NCBI RefSeq assembly: GCF_016862795.1
Contig: NZ_BONQ01000110.1
Span: forward strand, 124,001-188,000
Origin: Dactylosporangium siamense
Lineage (GTDB): Bacteria; Actinomycetota; Actinomycetes; Mycobacteriales; Micromonosporaceae
Length of the DNA: 64,000 bases
Reading direction: 5' to 3'
Both the position numbers and the translations under genes were made by a program. The notes under the pieces are model-generated. The model saw only the letters and a program-made list of their open reading frames with translations, did not search any database and had not been told where the DNA came from. Below are positions 27,358-35,237 of this stretch, in pieces (within the stretch, counting starts at the first letter, position 1; every line of letters starts with the position of its first letter).

Positions 27358-27469
27358 GCACCGACGGGACGCCGGAGCGCCGGTGTCTGAGCACCGACCG
27401 GACGCCGGAGTGCCGGTGCCTGAGCACCGACCGGACGCCGGCGCGCCGGTGTCTGAGTACCCGCCGGAT
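27350..27469 (+). repeat. 33-bp tandem repeat duplicating a start-codon region
   Basis: Units at 27350, 27383 and 27416, then a partial copy from 27449. Each unit begins with an in-frame GTG preceded by a GGAG-type ribosome site six bases upstream and reads GTGTCTGAGCACCG or a close variant. The result is V(S/P)EHR(R/P)DAGxP repeats at the N-terminus of the ligase and four possible start sites. Confidence 0.85.
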
Positions 27470-28987
27470 GTCGTCGCCGCCCACTACGCCACCGGTGACT
27501 GGACCGCGGACACGATCGCCACCATGGTCGCCCGCAACGACCCTGCCCGGGTCGCGTTCATCGCCCCCGAGGGCACGTTCACCTGGGGCGACTACGACGC
27601 GCTCTCGTCCCGCCTGGCCGCGTCCTACGCGGAGGCGGGGTTCCGGCCGGGTGACCGGCTCGCCGTCCTGCTCACCGGCGGGGCGCTCACCCACGTCGCG
27701 TACCTGGCCGCGCAGAAGGCCGGGCTGGTCACCGTCGGCATCGGACCCCGGGCCGGCGACGCCGAGATCCGCCACCTTCTCGCCAAGACGGGCGCGGTGG
27801 GCCTCGCCACCCGATCGGCGCACCGGGGACGGCCCGGTGCCGAGATCGCCGCCCGCTGCGGCGCGCCCAGGCACGTCGTGCTCGACCTGTCCGGGCTGCC
27901 GGCCGGCCGGTTCGAAGGCCCCGGGCTCGGCGCGGACGACCTGTTCTTCGTCAACTCCACCTCCGGCACCACCGGCCTGCCGAAATGCGTCCGGCAGACG
28001 ATGAACAACCGCAAGTACTTCGGCCCGCTCGCCCACGCCGCCGGCCGGTTCGGCCCGGACGAGGTCTTCGCCAGCGTGCTGCCCGCCCCCTACGGCTTCG
28101 GCCTGTGGAGCGCCCACGTCGTGCCCGCCATGTATGGCTACCCGACCGTCCTCGCCGCCGAGTTCGACGCCGCGGAGACGCTGCGCCTCATCGAGCGGCA
28201 CCGGGTCACCGTCCTGTGCGCCGTCACCGCCCAGTTCATCATGCTGCTCAACGACCCGGCGTTCGCGACCACGGACCTGTCGTCGCTGCGGGTCATGTTC
28301 ACCGGCGGGGAACGGGTCCCGGTCGCCCGGGCCCGCGAGTTCGAGGACCGCACCGGGTGCGCCGTCCTGCAGTTCTACGGCTCCAACGAGGCCGGCCCGC
28401 TGTCGGTGACCACGGTCGACGACCCGCAGCCGGCCCGGCTCACCACCGCCGGCCGTCCGGTCCCCGGCGCCCGGCTGCGGCTCCTGGCCGACGGCGCCGA
28501 CGTCCCCGGCGGCCCGGGGCAGGTGGCGGCGGCGGGCCCCGGCTGCACCCCCGGGTACCTCGACGACGCCGCCGCGAACGCCGCCCTGTTCCGCCCCGAC
28601 GGGTGGCTGCTCACCGGCGACGTGGCCACCGTCGACGCCGACGGCTACCTGGCCATCACCGGGCGGATCGCGGACTTCATCATCCGCGGCGGCCACAACG
28701 TCAGCGCCCTCGTCGTCGAGGAGGCGGTCGGCGGGCACCCCGACGTCGCGCAGGCCGCGGTGGTCGCCGTGCCCGACCCGGTCCTCGGCGAACGCGTCTG
28801 CGCCTACGTCGTCACCCGTGCGCCGCTCACCCTCGACGCCCTGCGCCTGCACCTGGACGCGACCGGCGTGTCGAAGCAGAACTGGCCCGAGTACCTGGTC
28901 GACCTGCCCGAGCTGCCCATCGGTACCGGCGGCAAGGTCGACAAGGCCACCCTGCGCGCGGACGCCGCCCGCCGGTTCCCCACCTGA
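27350..28987 (+). CDS. Acyl-CoA ligase (adenylate-forming), last gene of the O3 operon
   Basis: 545 residues from GTG 27350; starting at GTG 27449 gives 512 residues and matches the start of its paralogue at 31690-33276 better. Core motifs: VNSTSGTTGLPKC (A3), FTGGERVP, FYGSNEAGP (A5), GWLLTGDVATVD (A7) and GTGGKVDKATL with the catalytic Lys. The Asn-Ser-Thr lead-in and KCVRQT after the P-loop set this type apart from FadD3 and resemble benzoate/cyclohexane-carboxylate-type ligases. It probably activates a ring-derived carboxylate. Substrate unknown. Confidence 0.87.
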   Translation: MSEHRRDAGAPVSEHRPDAGVPVPEHRPDAGAPVSEYPPDVVAAHYATGDWTADTIATMVARNDPARVAFIAPEGTFTWGDYDALSSRLAASYAEAGFRPGDRLAVLLTGGALTHVAYLAAQKAGLVTVGIGPRAGDAEIRHLLAKTGAVGLATRSAHRGRPGAEIAARCGAPRHVVLDLSGLPAGRFEGPGLGADDLFFVNSTSGTTGLPKCVRQTMNNRKYFGPLAHAAGRFGPDEVFASVLPAPYGFGLWSAHVVPAMYGYPTVLAAEFDAAETLRLIERHRVTVLCAVTAQFIMLLNDPAFATTDLSSLRVMFTGGERVPVARAREFEDRTGCAVLQFYGSNEAGPLSVTTVDDPQPARLTTAGRPVPGARLRLLADGADVPGGPGQVAAAGPGCTPGYLDDAAANAALFRPDGWLLTGDVATVDADGYLAITGRIADFIIRGGHNVSALVVEEAVGGHPDVAQAAVVAVPDPVLGERVCAYVVTRAPLTLDALRLHLDATGVSKQNWPEYLVDLPELPIGTGGKVDKATLRADAARRFPT

Positions 28988-28996
28988 CGTACCGGT

Positions 28997-29002
28997 TACG
29001 GT
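28997..29002 (+). promoter_or_regulatory. -10 box of a leaderless promoter for the LanC-like gene
   Basis: TACGGT, then GGCGGC, then ATG 29009. It separates the LanC-like gene from the catabolic operon ending at 28987. Confidence 0.6.
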
Positions 29003-29008
29003 GGCGGC

Positions 29009-30322
29009 ATGGGAGATGCCGCGACGCACCGGGAGCTCGGGGAGGCGGCCTGGGCGTGGACCCTCGCCCAGGTGCGGCACGACGCCGACGGCCTGTGGCT
29101 GCCCGCGACGGTCACCGGTGACGACCAGCGACCCGGCAAGTTCCGCGACTCCTTCTACGACGGCATCGCGGGACTGGCGCCGGTCCTCGCCGAGATCCGC
29201 CGGCACCGGCCGTGGACGCCGGGCGAGACGGCCCTCGCCGACGCGATCGTCGAGCGGCTGTCGACCGCGGACCGCGACGAGCCCTCGCTGTACGACGGCC
29301 TGGCCGGTGACGCCACCGCGCTGCGGCTGCTCGCGCCCGGCCGCGAGGTCGCCGTGCTGGAGCGCCTGGCCCGGCTGCGCACGCCCGCCGGCTGGGAGAC
29401 CACCCTGCGGGAGGATTCACGCGAGCCGGCGTCGGACGTGGTCATGGGCACCGCCGGGATCGTGCTGCTCGCCGCGTGGGCCGGTGGTCCGCACGCGGCC
29501 GAGATCCTGACCACCGGCGGCGAAGCGTTGCTGAAGGTCGCCGAGCCGACCGCGGGTGGCCTGGACTGGCGGATGTGGCCGGGGTACCGCTCCAGCACAC
29601 CGAACTTCTCGCACGGCACGGCCGGGGTGGCCGCCGCGCTCGCCGTCGCCGGTCGCGCGCTGGGCCGGGCCGACTTCGTCGACGCCGCGCGGCGCGGCGG
29701 CGAGCACCTGGTCACCGTGGCGGACCTGGCCGGCGGCGGGTTCGTCGTGCCGCACACGTCGCCGCCGTCGCAGCGGGAGGTCGAGCCGGTCACCTACACC
29801 TGGTGCCACGGTCCGGCGGGGACCTCCCAGCTGTTTGCGGCCCTCGCCCTCGCCGGCGTCTCACACGTCGGCGGGTTCGCCGTCGGCGAGCTGCGCCGCC
29901 GCTGCCTGCACTCGCTGCTCACCTGCGGGCTGCCCGCCCGCCTGCGCCCCGGCTTCTGGGACAACGACGGGCGCTGCTGCGGCACCGCGGGCGTCGGCGA
30001 CGTCCTCCTCGACGCGGCGCAGGACGCGGCGCAGGACGACCCGTCGGAGGAGGCGCTGCTCGCCGGCGCCCGGGTGATGGCCGAGGCCCTGGTCGAGCGG
30101 GCGCTCCGCGACGAGGCCGGGGCGTTCTGGCGGTTCGTCGAGCACCGGCAGGACCCGCCGCTGCTGCCGCCGGGCACCAGCTGGATGCAGGGCTCCGCCG
30201 GTATCGCCGCGTTCCTGCTGCGCCTGGCCCGGGTCGAGGAGCAGGGGCTCACCGCCCCTGTCGTCGACCGGCCGGACCAGTGGTGGGCCGTGCCGCCGGA
30301 CGTCCGTGCCCGGCGTCCTTGA
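29009..30322 (+). CDS. Stand-alone LanC-like cyclase-fold protein with a CCG zinc motif
   Basis: 437 residues of alpha/alpha-barrel type. LanC landmarks: SFYDGIAGLAPV and SLYDGLAGD repeats, NFSHGTAGVAAALA, W265-C266-H267-G268, R322-C323-C324-G325-TAGVGDV, and SWMQGSAGIAAFLLRL at the end. C266, C323 and C324 would give a three-cysteine zinc site, as in the CCG clade of lanthipeptide cyclases, instead of Cys-Cys-His. No precursor peptide, dehydratase or transporter gene is next to it, so a lanthipeptide role is unsupported; a thiol-adding LanCL-like function is possible. Leaderless start at ATG 29009. Confidence 0.83.
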   Translation: MGDAATHRELGEAAWAWTLAQVRHDADGLWLPATVTGDDQRPGKFRDSFYDGIAGLAPVLAEIRRHRPWTPGETALADAIVERLSTADRDEPSLYDGLAGDATALRLLAPGREVAVLERLARLRTPAGWETTLREDSREPASDVVMGTAGIVLLAAWAGGPHAAEILTTGGEALLKVAEPTAGGLDWRMWPGYRSSTPNFSHGTAGVAAALAVAGRALGRADFVDAARRGGEHLVTVADLAGGGFVVPHTSPPSQREVEPVTYTWCHGPAGTSQLFAALALAGVSHVGGFAVGELRRRCLHSLLTCGLPARLRPGFWDNDGRCCGTAGVGDVLLDAAQDAAQDDPSEEALLAGARVMAEALVERALRDEAGAFWRFVEHRQDPPLLPPGTSWMQGSAGIAAFLLRLARVEEQGLTAPVVDRPDQWWAVPPDVRARRP

Positions 30323-30326
30323 CACG

Positions 30327-30360
30327 CCGGGTGAGAAGGGTGATTTCCCGGTTCACCCGG
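30327..30360 (+). terminator. Candidate terminator after the LanC-like gene
   Basis: CCGGGTGA (30327-30334) pairs with TCACCCGG (30353-30360); an inner GGG/CCC pair closes a TGATTT loop. It begins four bases after the stop codon. Confidence 0.55.
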
Positions 30361-30404
30361 TCCGGACCGGATCGGCGACCGCGGATGGCCATTACTGTCG
30401 ATGC

Positions 30405-30638
30405 ATGCCTCCGGTCCTGGTCCGCCCGAACGTCAGGGTCACCGCAGCCCAGCGCTTCCTCTCCGCCTCCGCGCCACCGCCCTCGTCGACGCGCCGGCCG
30501 CGCCACGCATCTGCCCGCGTGGACGAGGCCTCCGCGCCGCGTCCGGCCCGCTCCCGGCTCCGCCTGCTGCCGTCCACCGCCGCCGAGGTCCGGCAGTGGC
30601 AGTTGGCGCACGGCACCCACGCGCGGCCGCTGCGCTGA
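30405..30638 (+). CDS. Small basic Arg/Pro-rich hypothetical protein
   Basis: 77 residues, very basic and rich in Ser/Pro/Arg, no hydrophobic segment. Support comes from a TACTGT -10 box at 30393-30398 exactly six bases before ATG 30405, from high G/C at third positions, and from a 400-base space otherwise without a gene. I know no homologue. The Arg/Pro content could also come from a shifted frame of decayed DNA. Confidence 0.4.
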   Translation: MPPVLVRPNVRVTAAQRFLSASAPPPSSTRRPRHASARVDEASAPRPARSRLRLLPSTAAEVRQWQLAHGTHARPLR

Positions 30639-30672
30639 CCCGTTCCTGGTGAACCCCCCGAAACTCCGGGTG

Positions 30673-30702
30673 GCCCGGGCTGCTGCACGCAGGCGCCCGG
30701 GC
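30673..30702 (-). terminator. Candidate terminator after the sigma factor gene
   Basis: Two copies of the self-complementary GCCCGGGC (30673-30680 and 30695-30702) can form an 8-bp stem with a 14-base loop about 25 bases past the stop of the leftward gene. Confidence 0.5.
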
Positions 30703-30727
30703 TCCTGGCCGTTTCGGGCCGCTGTGC

Positions 30728-31648
30728 TCAGGGACGCCCGGGGCCCGGCCCGCCGGTTGCTGCCGTGAACCGGTCCACGAGAGCGGCGTCGGCGAAGACG
30801 GTGACGGCGGCGATCCCGTCGGCGGCGACGGTGAGCACCGCCACGCCGTAGGGCTCGCCGTGCCACCAGGCGAGGGCGGCCGGCTGACCGTTGGCGCCGG
30901 TCGCCTCCATCCGCCACCCGCCGTCCATCGCCGGCGTCGCCAGGGCCAGGCACGCGGTGTTCCCGTCGGCGCGCACCCCGGACGGCACCATGCTGAGGAC
31001 CGCGTCGGCGCGCAGCACGCGGGCGAAGGCGGCCGGGTCCGCGTGCTCCCAGGCGGCCATGTAGGACCGCAGCAGCTCGCGCGTGCGCGGATCGGCCGGT
31101 TCGGTGATCCGGTCCGGCGCCGGCGCCGCCTCGGCGATGGTGGCCCGGGCCCGCTGCAACGCGCTCTTGACCGCCGCCACGCTGATGTCCAGCATCGTGG
31201 CGACCTCGGCGGCGGGGAACGCCAGGACCTCGCGCAGCAGCAGCACGGCGCGCTGCCGGCCCGGCAGCAGCTGCAGCCCGGCGACGAACGCCAGCCGCAC
31301 CCCTTCCCGGGCCACCACCTCGGCCTCCGGATCGGCGCCGACGAGCGCGGACGGGATCGGCTGGATCCAGTCTCCGGGTTCGGTCACGCTGTCCGACGGC
31401 AACGCCCGCCGGCTGCGGCCCGTCAGGGCGGTGAGGCAGACGTTGGTGACGATGCGGTAGAGCCATACCCGCACCGACGACCGCTGCTCGAACGCCGACC
31501 AGCCCTTGAACGCCCGCAGGTATGCCTCCTGGACCGCGTCCTCGGCCTCGTCCCACGTGCCGAGCATGCGGTAACTGTGTGCGAGCAGCCCACGCCGCTC
31601 GCGCTCGAACACCTCGGTCAGCGCCGTCATCACTGCAGTCTGGTTCAT
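30728..31648 (-). CDS. ECF sigma factor with C-terminal SnoaL-like domain (SigG/SigX5 type)
   Basis: 306 residues. Region 2 (about 10-80) includes AHSYRMLGTWDEAEDAVQEAYLRAFKGW; region 4 (about 130-185) includes LPGRQRAVLLLREVLAFPAAEVATMLDISVAAVKSALQRARA. The remaining ~115 residues look like a SnoaL/NTF2-like sensor (MAAWEHADPAAFARVLRADAVLSMVPSG). This is the architecture of the TIGR02960-like group, where the NTF2 domain takes the place of an anti-sigma factor. No anti-sigma gene is adjacent. ATG 31646-31648. Target genes unknown. Confidence 0.88.
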   Translation of the reverse strand: MNQTAVMTALTEVFERERRGLLAHSYRMLGTWDEAEDAVQEAYLRAFKGWSAFEQRSSVRVWLYRIVTNVCLTALTGRSRRALPSDSVTEPGDWIQPIPSALVGADPEAEVVAREGVRLAFVAGLQLLPGRQRAVLLLREVLAFPAAEVATMLDISVAAVKSALQRARATIAEAAPAPDRITEPADPRTRELLRSYMAAWEHADPAAFARVLRADAVLSMVPSGVRADGNTACLALATPAMDGGWRMEATGANGQPAALAWWHGEPYGVAVLTVAADGIAAVTVFADAALVDRFTAATGGPGPGRP

Positions 31649-31689
31649 GACCGTGTAGACCGCGGCCGCCCCCGAAAGGAATCGCCGGC

Positions 31690-33276
31690 CTACCTCCGCA
31701 GGCGCTGCCGGAGCTCCGCCTTGGCGATCTTGCCGCCGGAGCCGCGAGGGAGGTCGGGCACCAGCTCCAGCCGCTCCGGCCAGTTGTCGCGGGACACCCC
31801 GCGCGCGTCGAGGTGCCTGCGGAGCCCGTCGAGGTCGAGGGTCGCCGCGTCGCGCAGGACCACGAACGCGCAGACCCGCTCGCCGAACGTCGGGTCCGGC
31901 ACCGCCACCGCGGCCACCATCGCCACCGCGGGGTGCGAGCCGACGTGGTCCTCGACCGCGGCGGCGCTGATGTTCTTGCCGCCGCGGATGATGAAGTCGG
32001 ACTTGCGGTCCACGACCCGCAGGTAGCCGTCGGCGTCGACGGTGCAGATGTCGCCGGTGAGCATCCAGCCGTCGCCGGTGAACAGCTTCTCGTTGGCGGC
32101 CGGGTCGGCGAAGTAGCCCAGGCAGGTGGCGGGGCCCGCGCAGGCGGCCTGGCCGGGCCCGCCGGCGGCGGTGACGTCGGTGCCGTCCTCGGCGAACAGC
32201 CGGACCCGCATCGCGTCGATGACCTTCCCGGCGGTGCGCAGCCGCTGGTCGACGGTGTCGGTGACCGAGGTCCGGGACAGGGCGCCGGTCTCGTTGGAGC
32301 CGAAGAACTGCAGCACCTTGGCGCCGGTGCGGCGCTCGAACTCGGCGGCCCGCTCGAACGGCACCGCCTCACCACCGGTGAACATGACCCGCAGCGACGA
32401 CAGGTCCACCTCGGCCGCCACCGGCGAGTTGAGCATCATGATGAACTGGGTGCTGACGCAGCACACCACGGTGACCCGCTCCCGCTCGATGAGCCGCAAC
32501 GCCTCGTCGGCGTTGAAGCGGGGCATGACCACGGTCGGCGCGCCGAGCAGCGTCGGGGTGAAGTTCGCCGTCCACTGGGCGAAGCCGTAGGGCGCCGGGA
32601 TCAGCGTCAGGAACACGTCGTCGGCGCGCAGGTCGCCGCACTCGACGGCGAGCTCGTGGTAGTAGAACCACCGGTCCTGGTTGTGCACCACGCACTTCGG
32701 CATGCCGGTCGTCCCCGACGTGGAGTTCAGCAGGTGGATCTCACCTCGGCCCAGCTCGTCGGGGCCTTTCGCCGCGACGACGCCGTCCTCGATTTTCCCG
32801 ATTTCGAGGTGTACGGCGATGTCAAGGCCGTCAACCAGCGCGCTGACCGGCTCGCCACGGTGCTCGGCGTGGCTGACGAGGGCGGTGGCGCCGCCGACGG
32901 TCAGCAGGTGGCGCACCTCGAGGCGGGCCGCCCGCGGGCCGATCGCCACGACGATCATGCCGGCCTTCATCGCGGCGAGGTACACGACGTGCACCTCCAC
33001 ACCGTCGGGCAGCAGGACGCCGACGCGGGCGCCGCGGGGGAGCCCGGCGTCTTTGAGCTGCCGTGCGAAGGCGGTCGAGCGGGCGTCGAACTGCGCCCAG
33101 GTGAGCCGGTCGTCGCCGGCGACGAACGCGATGCCGTCGGGCCGCGCCGCGGCGTGCCGTCGGACGGTGTCGGGCAGCGTCTCACCGTCGCCGACCCCCG
33201 CGAGCCGGTCGGCGACGTAGCGCTCGTGGACGCTGCCGGGCGCCGGCGCGGCGCCGGCGGGGAACAGGTCGTGCAC
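31690..33276 (-). CDS. Acyl-CoA ligase, paralogue of the 27350-28987 ligase
   Basis: 528 residues from GTG 33276, which follows CTGGGGG by six bases; a TTG at 33300 would start inside operator O4 and is less likely. Motifs: LLNSTSGTTGMPKCVVHN, FTGGEAVP, FFGSNETGALS, GWMLTGDICTVD, RKSDFIIRGGKN and GSGGKIAKAEL. The Asn-Ser-Thr P-loop and LIPAPYGFAQW match the other ligase (LPAPYGFGLW), so the two arose by duplication. It has its own KstR2-type site and is divergent from a thioesterase. Probably activates a second carboxylate of the pathway. Confidence 0.87.
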   Translation of the reverse strand: MHDLFPAGAAPAPGSVHERYVADRLAGVGDGETLPDTVRRHAAARPDGIAFVAGDDRLTWAQFDARSTAFARQLKDAGLPRGARVGVLLPDGVEVHVVYLAAMKAGMIVVAIGPRAARLEVRHLLTVGGATALVSHAEHRGEPVSALVDGLDIAVHLEIGKIEDGVVAAKGPDELGRGEIHLLNSTSGTTGMPKCVVHNQDRWFYYHELAVECGDLRADDVFLTLIPAPYGFAQWTANFTPTLLGAPTVVMPRFNADEALRLIERERVTVVCCVSTQFIMMLNSPVAAEVDLSSLRVMFTGGEAVPFERAAEFERRTGAKVLQFFGSNETGALSRTSVTDTVDQRLRTAGKVIDAMRVRLFAEDGTDVTAAGGPGQAACAGPATCLGYFADPAANEKLFTGDGWMLTGDICTVDADGYLRVVDRKSDFIIRGGKNISAAAVEDHVGSHPAVAMVAAVAVPDPTFGERVCAFVVLRDAATLDLDGLRRHLDARGVSRDNWPERLELVPDLPRGSGGKIAKAELRQRLRR

Positions 33277-33295
33277 GAAGTACCCCCAGAGGTCT

Positions 33296-33313
33296 ACCAA
33301 ACAAGCGCTTGGT
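33296..33313. promoter_or_regulatory. KstR2-type operator O4 (ligase/thioesterase)
   Basis: ACCAAACAAGCGCTTGGT; the inner 14 bases match AnCAAGnnCTTGnT exactly. It lies 20 bases before the leftward ligase start and 53 bases before the rightward thioesterase start. Confidence 0.82.
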
Positions 33314-33365
33314 TGTGCAATTCTGTTCCCAGCCCTTCGAGCGTGTCAAGGTTAGGGAGCGCCGC

Positions 33366-33986
33366 GTGCCGGATCTCTGGACAGCCCCCGCGGGTACCCC
33401 TGTCGACCTCCGGGTCCTGCCCCTGCTGCCGATCCCGCCCGACGCCCACGTCGAGCAACTGATCTGGCACGGCGTCCCGGCCGGCGCCCCGGGCCCGCTG
33501 CGGTTGATCGAGGCGGACCGTTCCGCGAGCGGGCGGGTCGTGACGCTACGGTTGCTGCACGGTGCGGGCATCGTCGCCGACCTGCGGGTTCGCCACGGCG
33601 CCCCCCGTTCCTCGGCACCGCACCGGCTGCTGCGAACCGCCCTCGGCCCGGGTGCCGCATGCACCCGCACGTTCACGGTGACCGCCGACCTGACCACCGA
33701 CCACGTCCCGGACGCCGAACCGGTGCTGAGCACCCCGGCGCTCGTCGCGGCGATGGAGGACACCGCCGCCGACGTGCTGCGCCCGCACTTCGCCCCGGCG
33801 ACCGCGTCGCTGGGCACCTGGATCGGCGTGCGGCACACCGGCCCGGCGCACACCGGACAGCAGTTCCTGGTGACCGCCGTGATCGCCGACGTCCGCGGCC
33901 GCCGCTACCTCTTCGACGTGCACGCCACCCTCGACGGCCGCCCGATCGGCGACGGCCAGGTCGCCCAGACCCTGATCAGCCACTGA
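33366..33986 (+). CDS. FlK-like hot-dog thioesterase with N-terminal extension
   Basis: 206 residues. The C-terminal ~105 residues follow fluoroacetyl-CoA thioesterase-like proteins: LSTPALVAAMEDTAADVL with the Thr and Glu positions, then LGTWIGVRHTGPAHTGQQF with the His, then a beta-strand region. The N-terminal ~95 residues are unfamiliar and may be a degenerate second hot-dog domain. GTG 33366 follows AGGGAG by six bases. Under operator O4. Likely job: hydrolyse particular CoA esters, either to recycle CoA or to remove the inducer of KstR2. Both options are inference. Confidence 0.78.
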   Translation: MPDLWTAPAGTPVDLRVLPLLPIPPDAHVEQLIWHGVPAGAPGPLRLIEADRSASGRVVTLRLLHGAGIVADLRVRHGAPRSSAPHRLLRTALGPGAACTRTFTVTADLTTDHVPDAEPVLSTPALVAAMEDTAADVLRPHFAPATASLGTWIGVRHTGPAHTGQQFLVTAVIADVRGRRYLFDVHATLDGRPIGDGQVAQTLISH

Positions 33987-34055
33987 CACCGACCGTCCGC
34001 CTCCCGACGCGCTCCACTCCGGGACCGGGCGGTGGGGTGCCGGGACGGGGCGGTG

Positions 34056-35231
34056 TCAGATGCGGAAGGTGGCGACGACCGCGCGGAGCTCGGCGGACAT
34101 GCGGTCGAGGTCATCGTTGAGCCGGAGCGCGTCGGTCACGCCGCCCTGGGCGGCGCTGGCCGCGTCGGCGACCCCGGCGATGCCGTGCGCGATCTCCGCC
34201 GAGCCACCGGCCGCGGCGTTGACGCTGCGGTCCATCTCGGCGGTGACCGCCGCCTGCTCCTCGACCGCGGCGGCGATCGTCTGCTGATACTCGTTGATCT
34301 TCGCGATGATGTCGCTGATCCGGGCGATGGCCTCCACCGCGTTGCCGGTGTCCTGCTGGATCGCCTCGACCCGGCGGGAGATGTCCTCCGTGGCCTTCGC
34401 CGTCTCCTGGGCGAGGTCCTTCACCTCGCCGGCGACCACGGCGAACCCCTTGCCCGCGTCGCCGGCCCGGGCCGCCTCGATGGTGGCGTTGAGGGCGAGC
34501 AGGTTGGTCTGCTCCGCGATCGAGGTGATCACCTTGACCACGTTGCCGATCTCGGTCGAGGAGGCACCGAGCCGCGCCACCGTCTGATCGGTGGCGTTCG
34601 CGGCGTCGACCGCGTCGGTGCCGACCCGGACCGCCTGGGCCGCGTTCTGCGCGATCTCCCGGATCGAGGCGCCCATCTCGCTGGAGCTGGTCGCGACGGT
34701 GTCGATGTTGCTGGAGACCCGTTCGGCGGCGGCGACGATTCCCTGGGCCCGGTTGCTGGAGTCGTTGGCGCTGCGGCCGAAGCCCTTGCTGACCGTGTTG
34801 AGCTCGCCGGACGTGCTGGCCAGGGCCGTCGCCGAGTGGTCCAGCGTGCGCACGACGCCGTGGATCGACGCGGTGGCCTGGTCGAGCGCGTCGGCGATGA
34901 GCCCGAACTCGTCCTTGCGTCGAAGCCCGAGGCGCCGGGTCAGGTCCCCGGTCACCATGGCGTCGAGGTGCGCGAGGATGGTCCGCGCCGAGATGAGCAG
35001 GGGTTTGATCCCGAGATACGCGGCGACGGCGTTCATCACGGTGAGCACCGCGATGAACAGCACGGCGGTGGAGAACTTGATCTCCGCCGCGTCGGTCCAC
35101 GACAGGATGGCGAACCCGAGCGCTCCGACGACCAGCGTGGAGCCGATCTGCCCGCTCAATCCGACGAACATGATGGAGCGGGCGGGCCTGCGTGATGCCT
35201 GGGGAGAGGTCACACCGGCCGATCGGCACAC
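34056..35231 (-). CDS. Methyl-accepting chemotaxis-type receptor without periplasmic sensor domain
   Basis: 391 residues. Two membrane segments lie close together (about residues 21-46 and 55-75), with almost no extracellular loop. A HAMP-like linker follows ([24 protein letters not shown]), then a long coiled signalling domain with the conserved tip [35 protein letters not shown]. It must sense membrane state or an intracellular cue. No che or flagellar genes are in the window. The start is uncertain: GTG 35231, GTG 35213 and ATG 35171 are all possible and none has a good ribosome site. Confidence 0.85.
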   Translation of the reverse strand: MCRSAGVTSPQASRRPARSIMFVGLSGQIGSTLVVGALGFAILSWTDAAEIKFSTAVLFIAVLTVMNAVAAYLGIKPLLISARTILAHLDAMVTGDLTRRLGLRRKDEFGLIADALDQATASIHGVVRTLDHSATALASTSGELNTVSKGFGRSANDSSNRAQGIVAAAERVSSNIDTVATSSSEMGASIREIAQNAAQAVRVGTDAVDAANATDQTVARLGASSTEIGNVVKVITSIAEQTNLLALNATIEAARAGDAGKGFAVVAGEVKDLAQETAKATEDISRRVEAIQQDTGNAVEAIARISDIIAKINEYQQTIAAAVEEQAAVTAEMDRSVNAAAGGSAEIAHGIAGVADAASAAQGGVTDALRLNDDLDRMSAELRAVVATFRI

Positions 35232-35237
35232 GGCGCG

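Noticed and set aside
27350-27469. Possible CRISPR or iteron array
   Set aside because: Only three and a fraction direct copies, no spacers, in frame inside a gene start; a simple tandem duplication.
29009-30322. Lanthipeptide biosynthetic cluster
   Set aside because: No dehydratase, precursor peptide, protease or exporter gene on either side; only a LanC-like protein.
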